A DNA stretch of 43,911 bases. It comes from Acidobacteriota bacterium (GTDB lineage Bacteria > Acidobacteriota > Thermoanaerobaculia > Gp7-AA8). The DNA is taken from contig JAFAOU010000063.1 of the NCBI GenBank assembly GCA_019247495.1, positions 1 through 43,911 of the forward strand, written 5' to 3'. Below the pieces are notes generated by a model. The model did no database searches, was not told the DNA's origin, and worked only from the letters and a program-made list of their open reading frames with translations. Of this stretch, positions 24,281 to 32,796 are shown one piece after another. The number at the start of each line of letters is the position of its first letter. Positions within the stretch are counted from its first letter, which is position 1. The translations under genes were made by a program, and so were the position numbers.

Positions 24281-24466
24281 GTGGTCATTGTCGCGCGAGG
24301 TGTGGAATCGCGCGAGATTTCTACTCGTCGTAGAACGTTGATCACAAGGAGAAACGCTATCGGTGCGACGGAATGGCGCGCACAAACGCGGCGGGCTTTT
24401 TGCGTATCGTGTCAGGCGTCGATAGACGATCGCATCATCGACAACCATGGCAGATTAGGAGACCTG

Positions 24467-25144
24467 ATGACACGCCTTTCAAACCTCGGTGCGTTTGTCC
24501 TTCTGGCGTTTTTCGCCCTGACACTCGCCGCGCAGACTGCATCGACGACAGGCAAGATCGATCCAACGAGCGTCCGATTGACGTCCGATCCCGATGATGT
24601 GGAGTTCTGCAAAGCGCTCGGTTCCGTGGCCGGAAAGAGTGCCTGGAGCTCGACGAAAGGGCAGATGGCTGCGGGCGAGCGGGCGAAATCACAGGCCGCA
24701 GCAGTGGGTGGAAATGTGCTGGGGGACGAAAAAGTCACTGTGAGCGCCTGGGGCACGACGGTCTCCGGTTCGGCTTTTTTCTGCGACGCTGAAAGCCTGA
24801 AGCGCCAAGCTGCAAAGAGCGCGGAGCTGGAACGTGTGGCCAATCAGAAGATTGCTTGCACGGCCGGTCCGGACTGTGAGTACAAGTGGTCTCGCGTAAC
24901 GCTCTGGTTGTCGAACAACTCGAGCTGGAAGTTCCGCAATATCACCGACACGCTCATCACGACCGAGGGCCCGATGGACACCAGCAAGCCAGCCTTCGAA
25001 GTCATCAAGATGGCCACTGGGGACGGCCGGACGTACCAGATTTCGATGCGTCCGTCGTGCGGTGTTGGCTGCACGGAAAAGGACTTCTTGCGGCTACGCG
25101 CGAAGTTCGCCGAGTTCGTGCTGACGCCGCCGGAAGTTAAATAG
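24467..25144 (+). CDS. Secreted hypothetical protein
   Basis: 225 residues from the ATG at 24467, where a clear signal peptide starts (MTRLSNLG, hydrophobic core, LAAQ cleavage-like site). The frame is open far upstream only as an antisense of recG. The first half of the mature part (about 35-110) has an Ala/Gly-rich helix pattern, with GGNVL, that recalls small DUF4156-type lipoproteins, but the match is weak. The second half has cysteine pairs (C..GPDC and SCGVGC) that could form disulfides. Function unknown. It is divergent from recG and convergent with the cNMP/FHA gene. Confidence 0.75.
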   Translation: MTRLSNLGAFVLLAFFALTLAAQTASTTGKIDPTSVRLTSDPDDVEFCKALGSVAGKSAWSSTKGQMAAGERAKSQAAAVGGNVLGDEKVTVSAWGTTVSGSAFFCDAESLKRQAAKSAELERVANQKIACTAGPDCEYKWSRVTLWLSNNSSWKFRNITDTLITTEGPMDTSKPAFEVIKMATGDGRTYQISMRPSCGVGCTEKDFLRLRAKFAEFVLTPPEVK

Positions 25145-25192
25145 CGACGTTCCGGTCGGCCGGAGAGTGAGAGTAGGTGGCCCGGCGTCCCT

Positions 25193-25975
25193 TCAGTCGA
25201 ACAAAGCCCGCATCGCGATGAGGCCGATCTTGATCCCGTCGCCGTTGTGGATCATCACCGGCGTACCGGTCGGGATGCGCTGATCGTTTACGTAGGTCCC
25301 GTTGACGGTCCCCACTTCTTCGAGCATGAAGTACTGGTTGCCGCTGCAAATAATTTTCGCGTGACGGCGGGAGACGGAACGGTTCGCATCTACGGGCGTT
25401 AGATCGATGTCAGGCAGGATTCCAGTGACCGGATCGGCGCGGCCGATGGTGGTCTCGTCGCCCTTGCTGAAGAAAAACTCCGCACCAGTCGTCGCATCAA
25501 CCAGCCGATGACGATGATGGACCTCGGCGGGAACACTCTGCGTGGCGTCGAGCGCGCCGTGCTCGCTGTCGACTTCGCGGCCGACCAGCCGCTCGAGCAG
25601 TGTGTTCGCCTCGCGCAACCGTTTCGAGTACTTGCGAATGATGCGCACCGCGACCTCGGGATTCTTTCGGAGCATCTCGTCGAAGCGGGCGCCGTTGATG
25701 ACGAGCGCGCGGACGTCGGTAGCAGCGATGGCGTCGGCGGTGCGGGGGACGCTTTCGAGGACGGCCATCTCGCCGAAGAAGTCGCCCTTCTCGAGGTGAG
25801 AGAGGGCGTGCGACTCGCCGTTGATGTGCTTGACGATGTTCACTTCACCCTCCTGGATGATGAACATCTCGGTACCGAGCTCTCCCTGCTGGAAGATCAC
25901 GTCGCCGGCGGCGTAGTGTGCTGAGGAGTCCTTCACCGGATCCTTTCCGCCGGTCGTTTTGAAAACGGTTTTCAT
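25193..25975 (-). CDS. Cyclic-nucleotide-binding and FHA domain signalling protein
   Basis: 260-residue cytoplasmic protein. The N-terminal CRP-like beta-roll (about 20-135) shows GxxGxxMFIIQEGEV and the phosphate-binding-cassette-like GDFFGEMAVLESVPRTA. A short linker is followed by a forkhead-associated domain (about 178-250), with GRADP, SVSRRHAKI and GTVNGTYVN covering the Arg, Ser and Asn residues that contact phosphothreonine. There is no DNA-binding or catalytic output domain, so it probably works as an adaptor joining a nucleotide or redox signal to a phosphoprotein. It overlaps the LD-carboxypeptidase by 4 bp and is likely cotranscribed with it. Confidence 0.92.
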   Translation of the reverse strand: MKTVFKTTGGKDPVKDSSAHYAAGDVIFQQGELGTEMFIIQEGEVNIVKHINGESHALSHLEKGDFFGEMAVLESVPRTADAIAATDVRALVINGARFDEMLRKNPEVAVRIIRKYSKRLREANTLLERLVGREVDSEHGALDATQSVPAEVHHRHRLVDATTGAEFFFSKGDETTIGRADPVTGILPDIDLTPVDANRSVSRRHAKIICSGNQYFMLEEVGTVNGTYVNDQRIPTGTPVMIHNGDGIKIGLIAMRALFD

Positions 25976-26883
25976 GGCTTGACCGCCGGGTGCAACAGCG
26001 TGAGCGTGCGGTCTCGGGAACTAACGCGTACGGCTCCACCGACCGGCATCAGGAGGTTGTTTCCGTGATGGCCGAACGGCAGATCGCGTATGACCGGGAT
26101 ATTGCTGGAGCCGAAGAATTCGTGAAACAGCGCCTCGATTTCGGCGTCGCTGCCGCACCCTTTCAACTTCCCAATGACCACTGCTCGGATTTTTTGCAGT
26201 CTACCGGCAAGCCGTAAGTGGGTCAACATGCGGTCGATGCGGTACGGTGACTCTTCCACGTCTTCGAAGAACCAGATGCCATCATCGATCCAGAAGTCGT
26301 AAGGCGTGGCGGTGAGCGCCGTCGTCAATGACAGGCAGCCGCCGAAGAGGATGCCTTCGGCCTCGCCTTCAAAGACGACTTGATCATCATCGAATGGATG
26401 CGTAAGCGGCGCCTCACCGGCCAGCATCGACCAGAACCATTGCTCGATGTCGGGGGTCAGGCCTTCGAACCAATCGAGGTTGACCATCGGTCCGTGAAAG
26501 GAGCCGACGCCGCAGTTGATCGCGACGGCCTGATGGAGCGCGGTGATGTCGCTGAATCCGATGATCGGGCGAGGGTTGGCGGTGATGGCGGCGTAGTCGA
26601 TGCCATCGAGGATCCGCATGGCTCCGTAACCGCCGCGCGCGAAGAAAAAGGCGTCGATGTCGTCGGACCTCAAGTAATGGTTCAACTGTTCGAGACGCTC
26701 GTCATCATTGCCGGCGAGGTAGCCACGATGACGATGGTCGATATTGCTGGCCAGCGTTACGCGAAGGCCGCGCGACTCGATCGCCCGCACGCCGGCTTCG
26801 ATGCGCGGCATCTCGGATGGAGACGAGATGGCGAGGACGACCACATGGCCGTTGCGCGTGAGTGGCCGAGGCGGAATGAGCAT
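25972..26883 (-). CDS. LD-carboxypeptidase, peptidase family S66
   Basis: Cleaves the terminal D-alanine from the tetrapeptide of recycled muropeptides (LdcA) or acts like the MccF self-immunity enzymes. With the ATG at 26883 it has 303 residues; an in-frame TTG at 26940 would add 19. ARGGYGAMR (82-90) is a family hallmark and the nucleophile is Ser111 in GFSDITALH. Family context supplies a Glu and a His later in the protein (KLKGCG and FGHHGNN regions). A TTGACA lies upstream at 26980-26975 but no matching -10 is visible. Coupled by 4 bp to the cNMP/FHA gene. Confidence 0.92.
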   Translation of the reverse strand: MLIPPRPLTRNGHVVVLAISSPSEMPRIEAGVRAIESRGLRVTLASNIDHRHRGYLAGNDDERLEQLNHYLRSDDIDAFFFARGGYGAMRILDGIDYAAITANPRPIIGFSDITALHQAVAINCGVGSFHGPMVNLDWFEGLTPDIEQWFWSMLAGEAPLTHPFDDDQVVFEGEAEGILFGGCLSLTTALTATPYDFWIDDGIWFFEDVEESPYRIDRMLTHLRLAGRLQKIRAVVIGKLKGCGSDAEIEALFHEFFGSSNIPVIRDLPFGHHGNNLLMPVGGAVRVSSRDRTLTLLHPAVKP

Positions 26884-27020
26884 TCCCGCGGACAATAGCA
26901 AAGGCGATGCAGGGGCTGACGCGAGAGGAGCGATCGTCAAAGCGCCGCGGGTTGTCGGCGTGAACGGCAGAAAGTGTCAAGTTTCTGCGGTGGAATCGCG
27001 ACGGAGTGGGTAGGCTAAAC

Positions 27021-27413
27021 GTGTGGAGTGGACCTGTAAGCCGAATTCTGTTTCCCCGCCGAAGCGAGGATGAAGATCATTCGTCTGCCACGCGCGTTGC
27101 CGCGGTGGTCAAGCAACCTACCCGGAAGCTCATAACGGAGACGGGCGGCTCCATGACTTCCCTATTTGGTCTTGCTCCGCAGGGGGTTTGCCGTGCCGTA
27201 CCCACTCGCGTGGGACGCGGTGCGCTCTTACCGCACCGTTTCACCCTTGCCTCCTCCTCGGAACACCTTTCGATGCCCGAGGCGATCGGCGGTCTATTCT
27301 CTGTTGCACTTTCCGTCGCGTCGCCGCGCCTGGCCGTTAGCCAGCCTGCTGCCCGTGAGAGTTCGGACTTTCCTCGACGCGTTCGCGCCGCGATCCTCCA
27401 GTCCACTCCACAC
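27021..27413 (-). ncRNA. rnpB: RNase P RNA, bacterial type A
   Basis: Catalytic RNA that matures tRNA 5' ends. On the minus strand the conserved elements appear in order: GAGGAAAGTCCGAACTC, ACAGAGAATAGACCGCC, a GGTGAAA...GGTGCGGTAAGAGCGCACC stem, GGTAGGTTGC, then AGACGAATGATC and ACAGAATTCGGCTTAC at the 3' end. P1 pairs the 5' GTGTGGAGTGGAC (27413-27401) with the 3' GTCCACTCCACAC (27033-27021), so both ends are well defined, about 393 nt. Several spurious open frames cross it and should not be annotated. Confidence 0.97.
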
Positions 27414-27532
27414 GGTCGAGGGTAACAGTCTCCGGTGTGAGCCATTCCAGAGGGGACGGGTTCACGCGGAGATGGGGAGGAGCGGAGAAAATCAGTTGCG
27501 ATAAATTGTTGCTGTTTCAATCGCTTACAATC

Positions 27533-27552
27533 GATGTCGGCGTGCCGACATC
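27533..27552 (-). terminator. Hairpin directly after the NYN-domain gene
   Basis: Perfect inverted repeat GATGTCGGC / GCCGACATC with a 2-nt centre, just after and overlapping the stop codon at 27551. There is no strong T-run. It may end transcription of the SPOR-DUF4126-NYN group ahead of rnpB. Confidence 0.45.
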
Positions 27553-27981
27553 AAAATATATTCCGGTTTTTCGGGTCTGAAAACCAGGTCAGCCATTCGT
27601 CGCCTGCGACCTTCTCCTCCCCTGCCGGCAGCATTTCCAGTTCGGCCATGAATGCGGCGGGATTGACGACTTCGACTTGCCTCCGCTGGATGCGCGACGC
27701 CAGTCCACGATCGGCGGTGACGACTTTCCAGCCGCTGCCGGTCGCCACCCTGTTCGCGATCAGATCATCGGCGGAACGGGCGCCGCCGAAGATCACGCTG
27801 ACGCTGCCGAGGTGACGGCCGAAGTTTTCTGGCTCGCTACCGTCGAAGTAGCAAGCCACCTTCGTCTCTTCGCGCGGGCGAAGTTGGCGAGGGAGCGAAT
27901 GAGTTGGCGCTTGCTGTCGGCGGCGTCGCGGGAGGCGCCGGCGCGACCGAGGAGGTTGTTGCCGTCGATGACCCAGCTCAT
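27551..27981 (-). pseudogene. NYN-domain (YacP-like) RNase, one-base frameshift
   Basis: The N-terminal half, starting at ATG 27981, reads MSWVIDGNNLLGR, the classic first strand of the NYN/PIN-like fold with catalytic Asp. The second half lies in another frame from about 27866 on and reads VACYFDGSEPEN, then VSVIFGGARSADDLI and WKVVTADRGL, the remaining acidic motifs. Inserting one base in the AAGAGACGAAG stretch (about 27866-27876) gives a single 143-residue protein. The ATG overlaps the DUF4126 stop as ATGA, so the gene was recently intact. Either a base is missing from this sequence or the gene is newly inactivated. YacP-like proteins cut mRNA or rRNA. Confidence 0.85.
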
Positions 27982-28535
27982 GCCCGCACGCGGCGCAGGC
28001 GGCGATAGGCCGTAACGAAGAGCATGGTCATCACGAACAGCATCGGGATGACCACCCACGGCAGCACGATCACGACGACGGCGTTGACGAACGCGAAGCC
28101 GTCTTCCAGTAGCGAAAGGAACGGATTGCCGAGGCCTCCCGTCAGCAGCGTGCTCGCTCCGCGCAGCGTCGCTTTCGTCGCGTGCGATCCGAGCGCGGCG
28201 CCGCCGGCGATGACCGAGGCCACGATCACCGCGCCGTGCGGGATGCGGTCGGAAACCGCGGCCCACGCCACGAGTGCGCCGGCAGCCGGACGGATCAAGG
28301 TGTGGATGAGGTCCCAGACATGATCGACAGCCGGCACTTTGTCGGCCAGAAACTCGATGAGATAGAGAACGCCGACCACGATCAGCACCGGCGTGGTTGC
28401 GAAGAAGCGCGCCATGTCGTCGTGAAACATCGCCGGCTGCCAGCGCGCCAGAAGTCCGAAAACAAGGAGCGTCGCGTAGGCGTTGATGCCCGCGCCGAGA
28501 CCTACTCCTGCCGACGTGAGTAGCGAAGCGAGCAT
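27978..28535 (-). CDS. DUF4126 multi-pass membrane protein
   Basis: 185 residues from the ATG at 28535, which shares one base with the stop of the SPOR-protein gene (TGATG). The frame continues 38 codons upstream but that part is inside the SPOR gene. Five or so hydrophobic helices are visible. The N-terminal block GVGLGAGINAYATLLVFGLL and the Ala/Gly-rich central part match DUF4126 proteins, whose function is unknown. It overlaps the NYN gene by 4 bp. Confidence 0.85.
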   Translation of the reverse strand: MLASLLTSAGVGLGAGINAYATLLVFGLLARWQPAMFHDDMARFFATTPVLIVVGVLYLIEFLADKVPAVDHVWDLIHTLIRPAAGALVAWAAVSDRIPHGAVIVASVIAGGAALGSHATKATLRGASTLLTGGLGNPFLSLLEDGFAFVNAVVVIVLPWVVIPMLFVMTMLFVTAYRRLRRVRA

Positions 28536-30406
28536 CAGCGCGGGATTTTGACGACGACCGGAGCAGACCCCAGCGACGCCGGGAGTTCCTTCGCTGCTGC
28601 TTTGGCGTCGGCGGTGCTGTCGAAACGGCCCCAGAAGACGCGGTAACACGGGCGGCTGCGGTAACTCGTCCGCACGAACCAGACTTTGCCGCCCCCTTCG
28701 TTGATCGCGCGTGTGACCGAGGAGGTTTCACAGACGAGCTCGAATTGCAGCGTGTAGTTGCCGCCCTTCTGCGCAGCGAATTCGCTGGCCATGCCGTCGT
28801 ACTTGGCGCGGGTGGCGTCGGATGCGGGAGCAGCCGATGCGTTCGTGATTGTCGCGCCGGTGGCGGTGCGTTCGAGATGGGTGGTTGCGGGCGGTACGGC
28901 TGCCGGTTTCGGTGCGGCCTTCGGCGGAGCGGCAGCGGCGACACGTGGCGGAGCGGAGGTCGTTGTCTTCGTTACAAGCGGTGTTGACGTCGTTGCCGCG
29001 ACGCGCGGCGGAGCCGTGGTCGTCGTTACGGAAGCTGCGGATGTTGTGGCAGGCTGCGGCTTCGTCACAGCCGGCGAGACGCCAGCGTTCGTATGCGTTG
29101 CCGCGACCATTGGAGCCGCGGTGGCCGTGGACGGCGGCGGGTTCGTCACCGTCGGTGCGACGCTGTTCCCGTTCGATGTCGTTACCGGAGCGGAGGCCTC
29201 CGTGCGCGTTACCGGCGGCGCGGCTGCCGCCGCTGCGGACTTCGACGGTTGCCGCTGCTGCCACCAGTTCCATCCGGCATATCCGCCGACGGCGACAAGG
29301 AGAAGAAGCAGCAACGGCATCAGCATGCTGCGTTTCCGCGGCTCGGGCGGAATATCGGATGTCAGGACCGAGGTCGGGACTTCATCGTCGGCGTGCAGCG
29401 GGACGGATGCGCGGCGTGCGGCTTCGATCTGCGCTTCGTCGAAGCCCCATTGCGGTTCCAGGACGGTCGGGATCGGCGGCGGCGCGATTTCCGTCGCCGC
29501 GAACTGGTCGTCCTCGACCGGGTCATCCCAAACGGAGGCTGCCGGCGGCGCGACATTCAACGCTGGGATCTCCATCGTCGCGCTGTCGATCCTCGGCGCT
29601 TGAACAGCAGCGAGCGGCATCGTCGGTTCGACATCATCAATCGTAAAGTCGGGATTCTCGACGTCCCAGGCATCGCCGCGAGAAACCTCATGTTCTGCTG
29701 GAGGTTTGTCGGCGCGCGTTACCAGCTTCAGCAGGCGCAGCGCCTCCAACAGCTTGTAGACATTGAAGATGTCCTTGCCGGACTGCGCCGCGACATCAGC
29801 GGCTGTGTTGCTCCCATCGATGTACGCGACGATCTGCTCGGCGTCCTCGTTCAGGCCGAGGCGGCGAAAGGCATCGTCGAAGGCGGGCGACTTCTCGAAG
29901 ATCGCGTTCCCGCTTTCCATCGCCTGTTCGGATTTCGTTCGATCGGTATCCGTGACCACCAGCTCCACGATGATCTGCGCGAGCGGGAAGAGCGTCCCCT
30001 CCTCGCGCTTCGGCAGGTAGTCCTCCACGATCGTGTAGGAACCATTCTTCCAACCGATGATCGAGCGGAGGATGCCGATGACCTGGACGCGGCGGGCCCA
30101 GGTCAGTTCCTTTCGGGTGATGAAGCCGAGGCCGAGGAGCGCGTCACCGAGCGTTTCGCTTTCCTTGCGCTTGGCGAGCGCCTGCTTCACATGCTCGCGC
30201 GTGACCTTATTGGCGCGCAGCAGGATTTCGTCGACGGCGTCGGTGCGATCGTTCGTCGACGCGGAGAGGACGTCGCCGCCTTTGAAGTAGACGATCTTGA
30301 TGATGCCGTCGCTCTCGAAACGGATCGCGCCGGTGAACTGCTCGCTTCCGAGCTCGACGAGCCGCTGAATCAGATCGATCTCGCCGATTTCGCCTTCGAA
30401 ACTCAT
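28535..30406 (-). CDS. DUF4388 - transmembrane - SPOR domain protein
   Basis: 623 residues from the ATG at 30406 (MSFEGEIGEIDLIQRL). The cytoplasmic part starts with a DUF4388 (PATAN-like) domain at about 1-130 (FTGAIRFESDG, GWKNGSYTI), then a winged-helix-like segment (170-230) and an acidic Pro-rich linker. A single TM follows at about 358-378. The periplasmic side is a low-complexity Ala/Thr/Pro/Val region of about 160 residues. It ends in a SPOR domain (about 549-623), a fold that binds denuded glycan strands at division sites. A 21-base fragment of the family A repeat encodes NAGVSPA within the linker. The likely role is to connect a cytoplasmic signalling module to septal peptidoglycan. 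Confidence 0.88.
   Translation of the reverse strand: MSFEGEIGEIDLIQRLVELGSEQFTGAIRFESDGIIKIVYFKGGDVLSASTNDRTDAVDEILLRANKVTREHVKQALAKRKESETLGDALLGLGFITRKELTWARRVQVIGILRSIIGWKNGSYTIVEDYLPKREEGTLFPLAQIIVELVVTDTDRTKSEQAMESGNAIFEKSPAFDDAFRRLGLNEDAEQIVAYIDGSNTAADVAAQSGKDIFNVYKLLEALRLLKLVTRADKPPAEHEVSRGDAWDVENPDFTIDDVEPTMPLAAVQAPRIDSATMEIPALNVAPPAASVWDDPVEDDQFAATEIAPPPIPTVLEPQWGFDEAQIEAARRASVPLHADDEVPTSVLTSDIPPEPRKRSMLMPLLLLLLVAVGGYAGWNWWQQRQPSKSAAAAAAPPVTRTEASAPVTTSNGNSVAPTVTNPPPSTATAAPMVAATHTNAGVSPAVTKPQPATTSAASVTTTTAPPRVAATTSTPLVTKTTTSAPPRVAAAAPPKAAPKPAAVPPATTHLERTATGATITNASAAPASDATRAKYDGMASEFAAQKGGNYTLQFELVCETSSVTRAINEGGGKVWFVRTSYRSRPCYRVFWGRFDSTADAKAAAKELPASLGSAPVVVKIPR
29070..29090. repeat. 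In-frame fragment of the family A repeat in the SPOR-protein linker
   Basis: 21 bases identical to 6375-6395, part of the right arm of the coaBC-udg4 palindrome and in the same orientation. On the minus strand it is read as NAGVSPA within the Thr/Ala/Pro-rich linker. Confidence 0.8.
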
Positions 30407-30544
30407 GTAGTTCCCCCACCCTTTGCACTCTACGCGCTGTGGAGCGGAGATTATCGCACGCGCGTGTCTGAGGACTTTCCAGTCGTGACGGATGCCCTCC
30501 GATATGCACTGCCGTACAATATCCAGCTTCGAAAGGGGGATTCC

Positions 30545-30880
30545 ATGAAACGTTTGGCTTTGGTGCTCCTGCTCCTGGTTTGCTGTGTTCCTCTGGCCTC
30601 CGCGCAGTCGTCGTGCACACTTACCTTCCTCACCGAGTCGCTTTCCGATTTCCCAGTTGGCCAGCCGGCGCACTTCACGATCGAGGGAGTCAGCGGGACG
30701 GAGCCGTACACCTTCACGATCGTAGGCGGTTCGCTTCCTGCTGGTCTCCACATGAACAAACACGGAAAGATCACTGGCGTTTCGACCGAGGTCGCGGACA
30801 CCGTCGTAATCGTGAACTTGACGGACGCCGCAGGATGCCAAATCAACCAGGCATTCGAAGTCCGCTCCCCGATGCCGTAG
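30545..30880 (+). CDS. Small secreted Ig-like protein
   Basis: 111 residues starting at ATG 30545, preceded by GAAAGGGGGATT as ribosome-binding site. The signal peptide (MKRLALVLLLLVCC...ASAQ) is clear. The mature part is a single domain resembling putative Ig (He_PIG-like) repeats, with the pattern PYTFTIVGGSLPAGLHMNKHGKITG that is typical of that family. Two cysteines (one near the N-terminus of the mature chain, one in AAGCQI) may pair. A TACAAT box at 30515-30520 may be its -10. It is divergent from the SPOR gene and convergent with uvrC. Confidence 0.85.
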   Translation: MKRLALVLLLLVCCVPLASAQSSCTLTFLTESLSDFPVGQPAHFTIEGVSGTEPYTFTIVGGSLPAGLHMNKHGKITGVSTEVADTVVIVNLTDAAGCQINQAFEVRSPMP

Positions 30881-30889
30881 GCATCAGAG

Positions 30890-30917
30890 GAGTCACGGCG
30901 CCTCGCCGCCGTGACTC
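30890..30917. terminator. Bidirectional hairpin between the Ig-like gene and uvrC
   Basis: Perfect 11-bp arms GAGTCACGGCG (30890-30900) and CGCCGTGACTC (30907-30917) with a 6-nt loop, in the 35-bp gap between convergent genes. It overlaps the first two bases of the uvrC stop triplet (30916-30918). No T-run on either side. Confidence 0.6.
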
Positions 30918-32736
30918 AAGCATGCAGCTCGTCATACAGCGTCTGCCCGACCTTGCGTCCCAGAACGTTCATCAGGTCTTGCGCTGAAGCTTGCTTTACG
31001 CCGGAGACGCTGCCGAAGCGCTCGATCAGGAGCCGGCGACGCTTCTCGCCAATGCCGGGCATGTCGTCGAGCGCGCTGTGCAGAAACCGTTTCGACCTCC
31101 GACGGCGATGAGACGAGACGGAGAAGCGGTGCGTCTCGTCGCGCACCATTTGCAGCAGTTGCAACGCTGGATCGCGGCGCTCCAGGCGAATTGGATCCTC
31201 GCGATCGGGAACGTAGATCTCCTCCTCCCGCTTGGCCAGGCCGGCGATCGGGATCTCCTCGATGCCGAGTTTGTTCAAGGCCGCCAACGCCGCGTTGAGC
31301 TGTCCGCGGCCGCCGTCGATGAGGATCATGTCCGGTAGCGACTTGTTCTCGTCCATCAGCCGGCGATATCGGCGATCGACTGCCTCCGCCATCGAGCGAA
31401 AGTCATCGGCACCTTCGACGGTCTTGATGTTGAAGACCCGGTACTGCTTTTTGTCGAACTTGCCACGGTCGAGCACCACCATGCCGGCCACGGAATCCGT
31501 TCCCTGGATATTCGAGATGTCGAACGATTCAATTCGCCCGATCTCTCTGTCGCTGCCCAAAACCTGCCCAAGTTTCTGTGCAGCGATCTGCAGCCGGTCC
31601 TGCGTTGATTTCCGGAATCGCGACTCATGCGACAGCCGCGCGTTGCGGTTGACCAACTCTATTCGATCGACGCCCTTCCCGCGCTGCGGAACGCGCACCC
31701 CGACCTTGCGGCCGGCCTGCTCCGTCAGCCACGCCGTGAGCAGGTCGCACTCTTCCACCTCGAACGGGATCAACACCTCGGGCGGAATGAACAGATTGTC
31801 CTGGTAGTAACGCTGCAGAACCTCGCCGAGGAAGTACGTCGGCTGGTAGTCGCCGACCTTCTCCCAGAACAGCTCCCGGCGATCGACGACGTTGCCGTCG
31901 CGGATGACGAAGAGCTGCACGGCGACGTCGCCCCCCTCCTCGTACAAACCCCAGACGTCCGCATCCTCATCGTCTGCAGACGACACCTGCTGCTCCGCCT
32001 GGATGCGCTCCACGGTGCGCACGAGGTCGCGGTAGTACGTAGCCACTTCATAATTCTCGGCTTCCGCGGCGCCGTACATCCGCCGCGTCAGCCGGTCCTG
32101 CAACTCCTTGGTTTTGCCGCCGAGGAAAAGGACGACGTCGTCGACCATCTCCCGATACAGCTCCGGCGTAGTCAGCCCGACCACACACGGCCCAAGGCAT
32201 TGGTGCATGTCGTAGTAAAGGCAGGGCCGCGGCAGTGCGTTCTTGCCGATCTCGATGTCGAGATCGCAGCTTCGCAGCTTGAACTGGTCGGCCACGAGTT
32301 TCAGCAGTCGCCGCGCGGTACCAGCGAAGAACGGGCCGTAAAAAAGGTCGCCTTTCTTGCGTTCCAGCCGTCGCGTGAAGACGACCCTTGGGTAATCCTC
32401 GGACATCGTGACCTTGATGTACGGATAGCTCTTGTCGTCTCGAAGAAGGATGTTGTAGCGCGGCTGGTTGGATTTGATGAGGTTGTTCTCGAGGAGGATG
32501 GCCTCAAGCTCATTGTTCGTCGTCACGAAATCGATGGTGTCGATCTCGTTGATCAGCGACATGGTCTTGGTGTCTCGCGCACCGCGTCCGACCAGATACG
32601 AGCCGACGCGACTCTTCAGATTCCGCGCCTTCCCAACGTAGATGACTTCCCCCTCGGCGTTCTTGTGCATGTAGACGCCGGGGCGGTCGGGCAGCTCTTT
32701 GAGCCGCGCTTTGAGTCGTTCGGATCGGTCGGACAT
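30916..32736 (-). CDS. uvrC: Excinuclease ABC subunit C
   Basis: Nuclease subunit of nucleotide excision repair that makes the 3' and 5' incisions. From ATG 32736 (MSDRSERL) it has 606 residues; six more codons are open upstream. The GIY-YIG domain is at about 10-95 (RPGVYMHKN, VIYVGKARNLKSRVGSY) and a UVR motif is near 200-240. The RNase H-like endonuclease domain (about 350-520) has ESFDISNIQGTDSVAG and DGGRGQLNAA. The C-terminal helix-hairpin-helix pair contains MPGIGEKRRRLLIERFGSV. The stop lies in a hairpin. Confidence 0.96.
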   Translation of the reverse strand: MSDRSERLKARLKELPDRPGVYMHKNAEGEVIYVGKARNLKSRVGSYLVGRGARDTKTMSLINEIDTIDFVTTNNELEAILLENNLIKSNQPRYNILLRDDKSYPYIKVTMSEDYPRVVFTRRLERKKGDLFYGPFFAGTARRLLKLVADQFKLRSCDLDIEIGKNALPRPCLYYDMHQCLGPCVVGLTTPELYREMVDDVVLFLGGKTKELQDRLTRRMYGAAEAENYEVATYYRDLVRTVERIQAEQQVSSADDEDADVWGLYEEGGDVAVQLFVIRDGNVVDRRELFWEKVGDYQPTYFLGEVLQRYYQDNLFIPPEVLIPFEVEECDLLTAWLTEQAGRKVGVRVPQRGKGVDRIELVNRNARLSHESRFRKSTQDRLQIAAQKLGQVLGSDREIGRIESFDISNIQGTDSVAGMVVLDRGKFDKKQYRVFNIKTVEGADDFRSMAEAVDRRYRRLMDENKSLPDMILIDGGRGQLNAALAALNKLGIEEIPIAGLAKREEEIYVPDREDPIRLERRDPALQLLQMVRDETHRFSVSSHRRRRSKRFLHSALDDMPGIGEKRRRLLIERFGSVSGVKQASAQDLMNVLGRKVGQTLYDELHA

Positions 32737-32796
32737 CAGGAGTAGCTGGAACAACCCACGGAAGGTTTGTCATCCCTCGCGGGAACGGTCAATGAG

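Noticed and set aside
26952..26980. Promoter for the LD-carboxypeptidase
   Set aside because: TTGACA is present on the minus strand but no -10 box lies at the right distance.
27006..27520. Open frames over the RNase P RNA region on both strands
   Set aside because: The region is explained by rnpB with conserved structural elements and a matching P1 stem.
29093..30544. Upstream extension of the small Ig-like gene opposite the SPOR gene
   Set aside because: It is antisense to the DUF4388-SPOR gene; signal peptide and ribosome-binding site fix the start at 30545.
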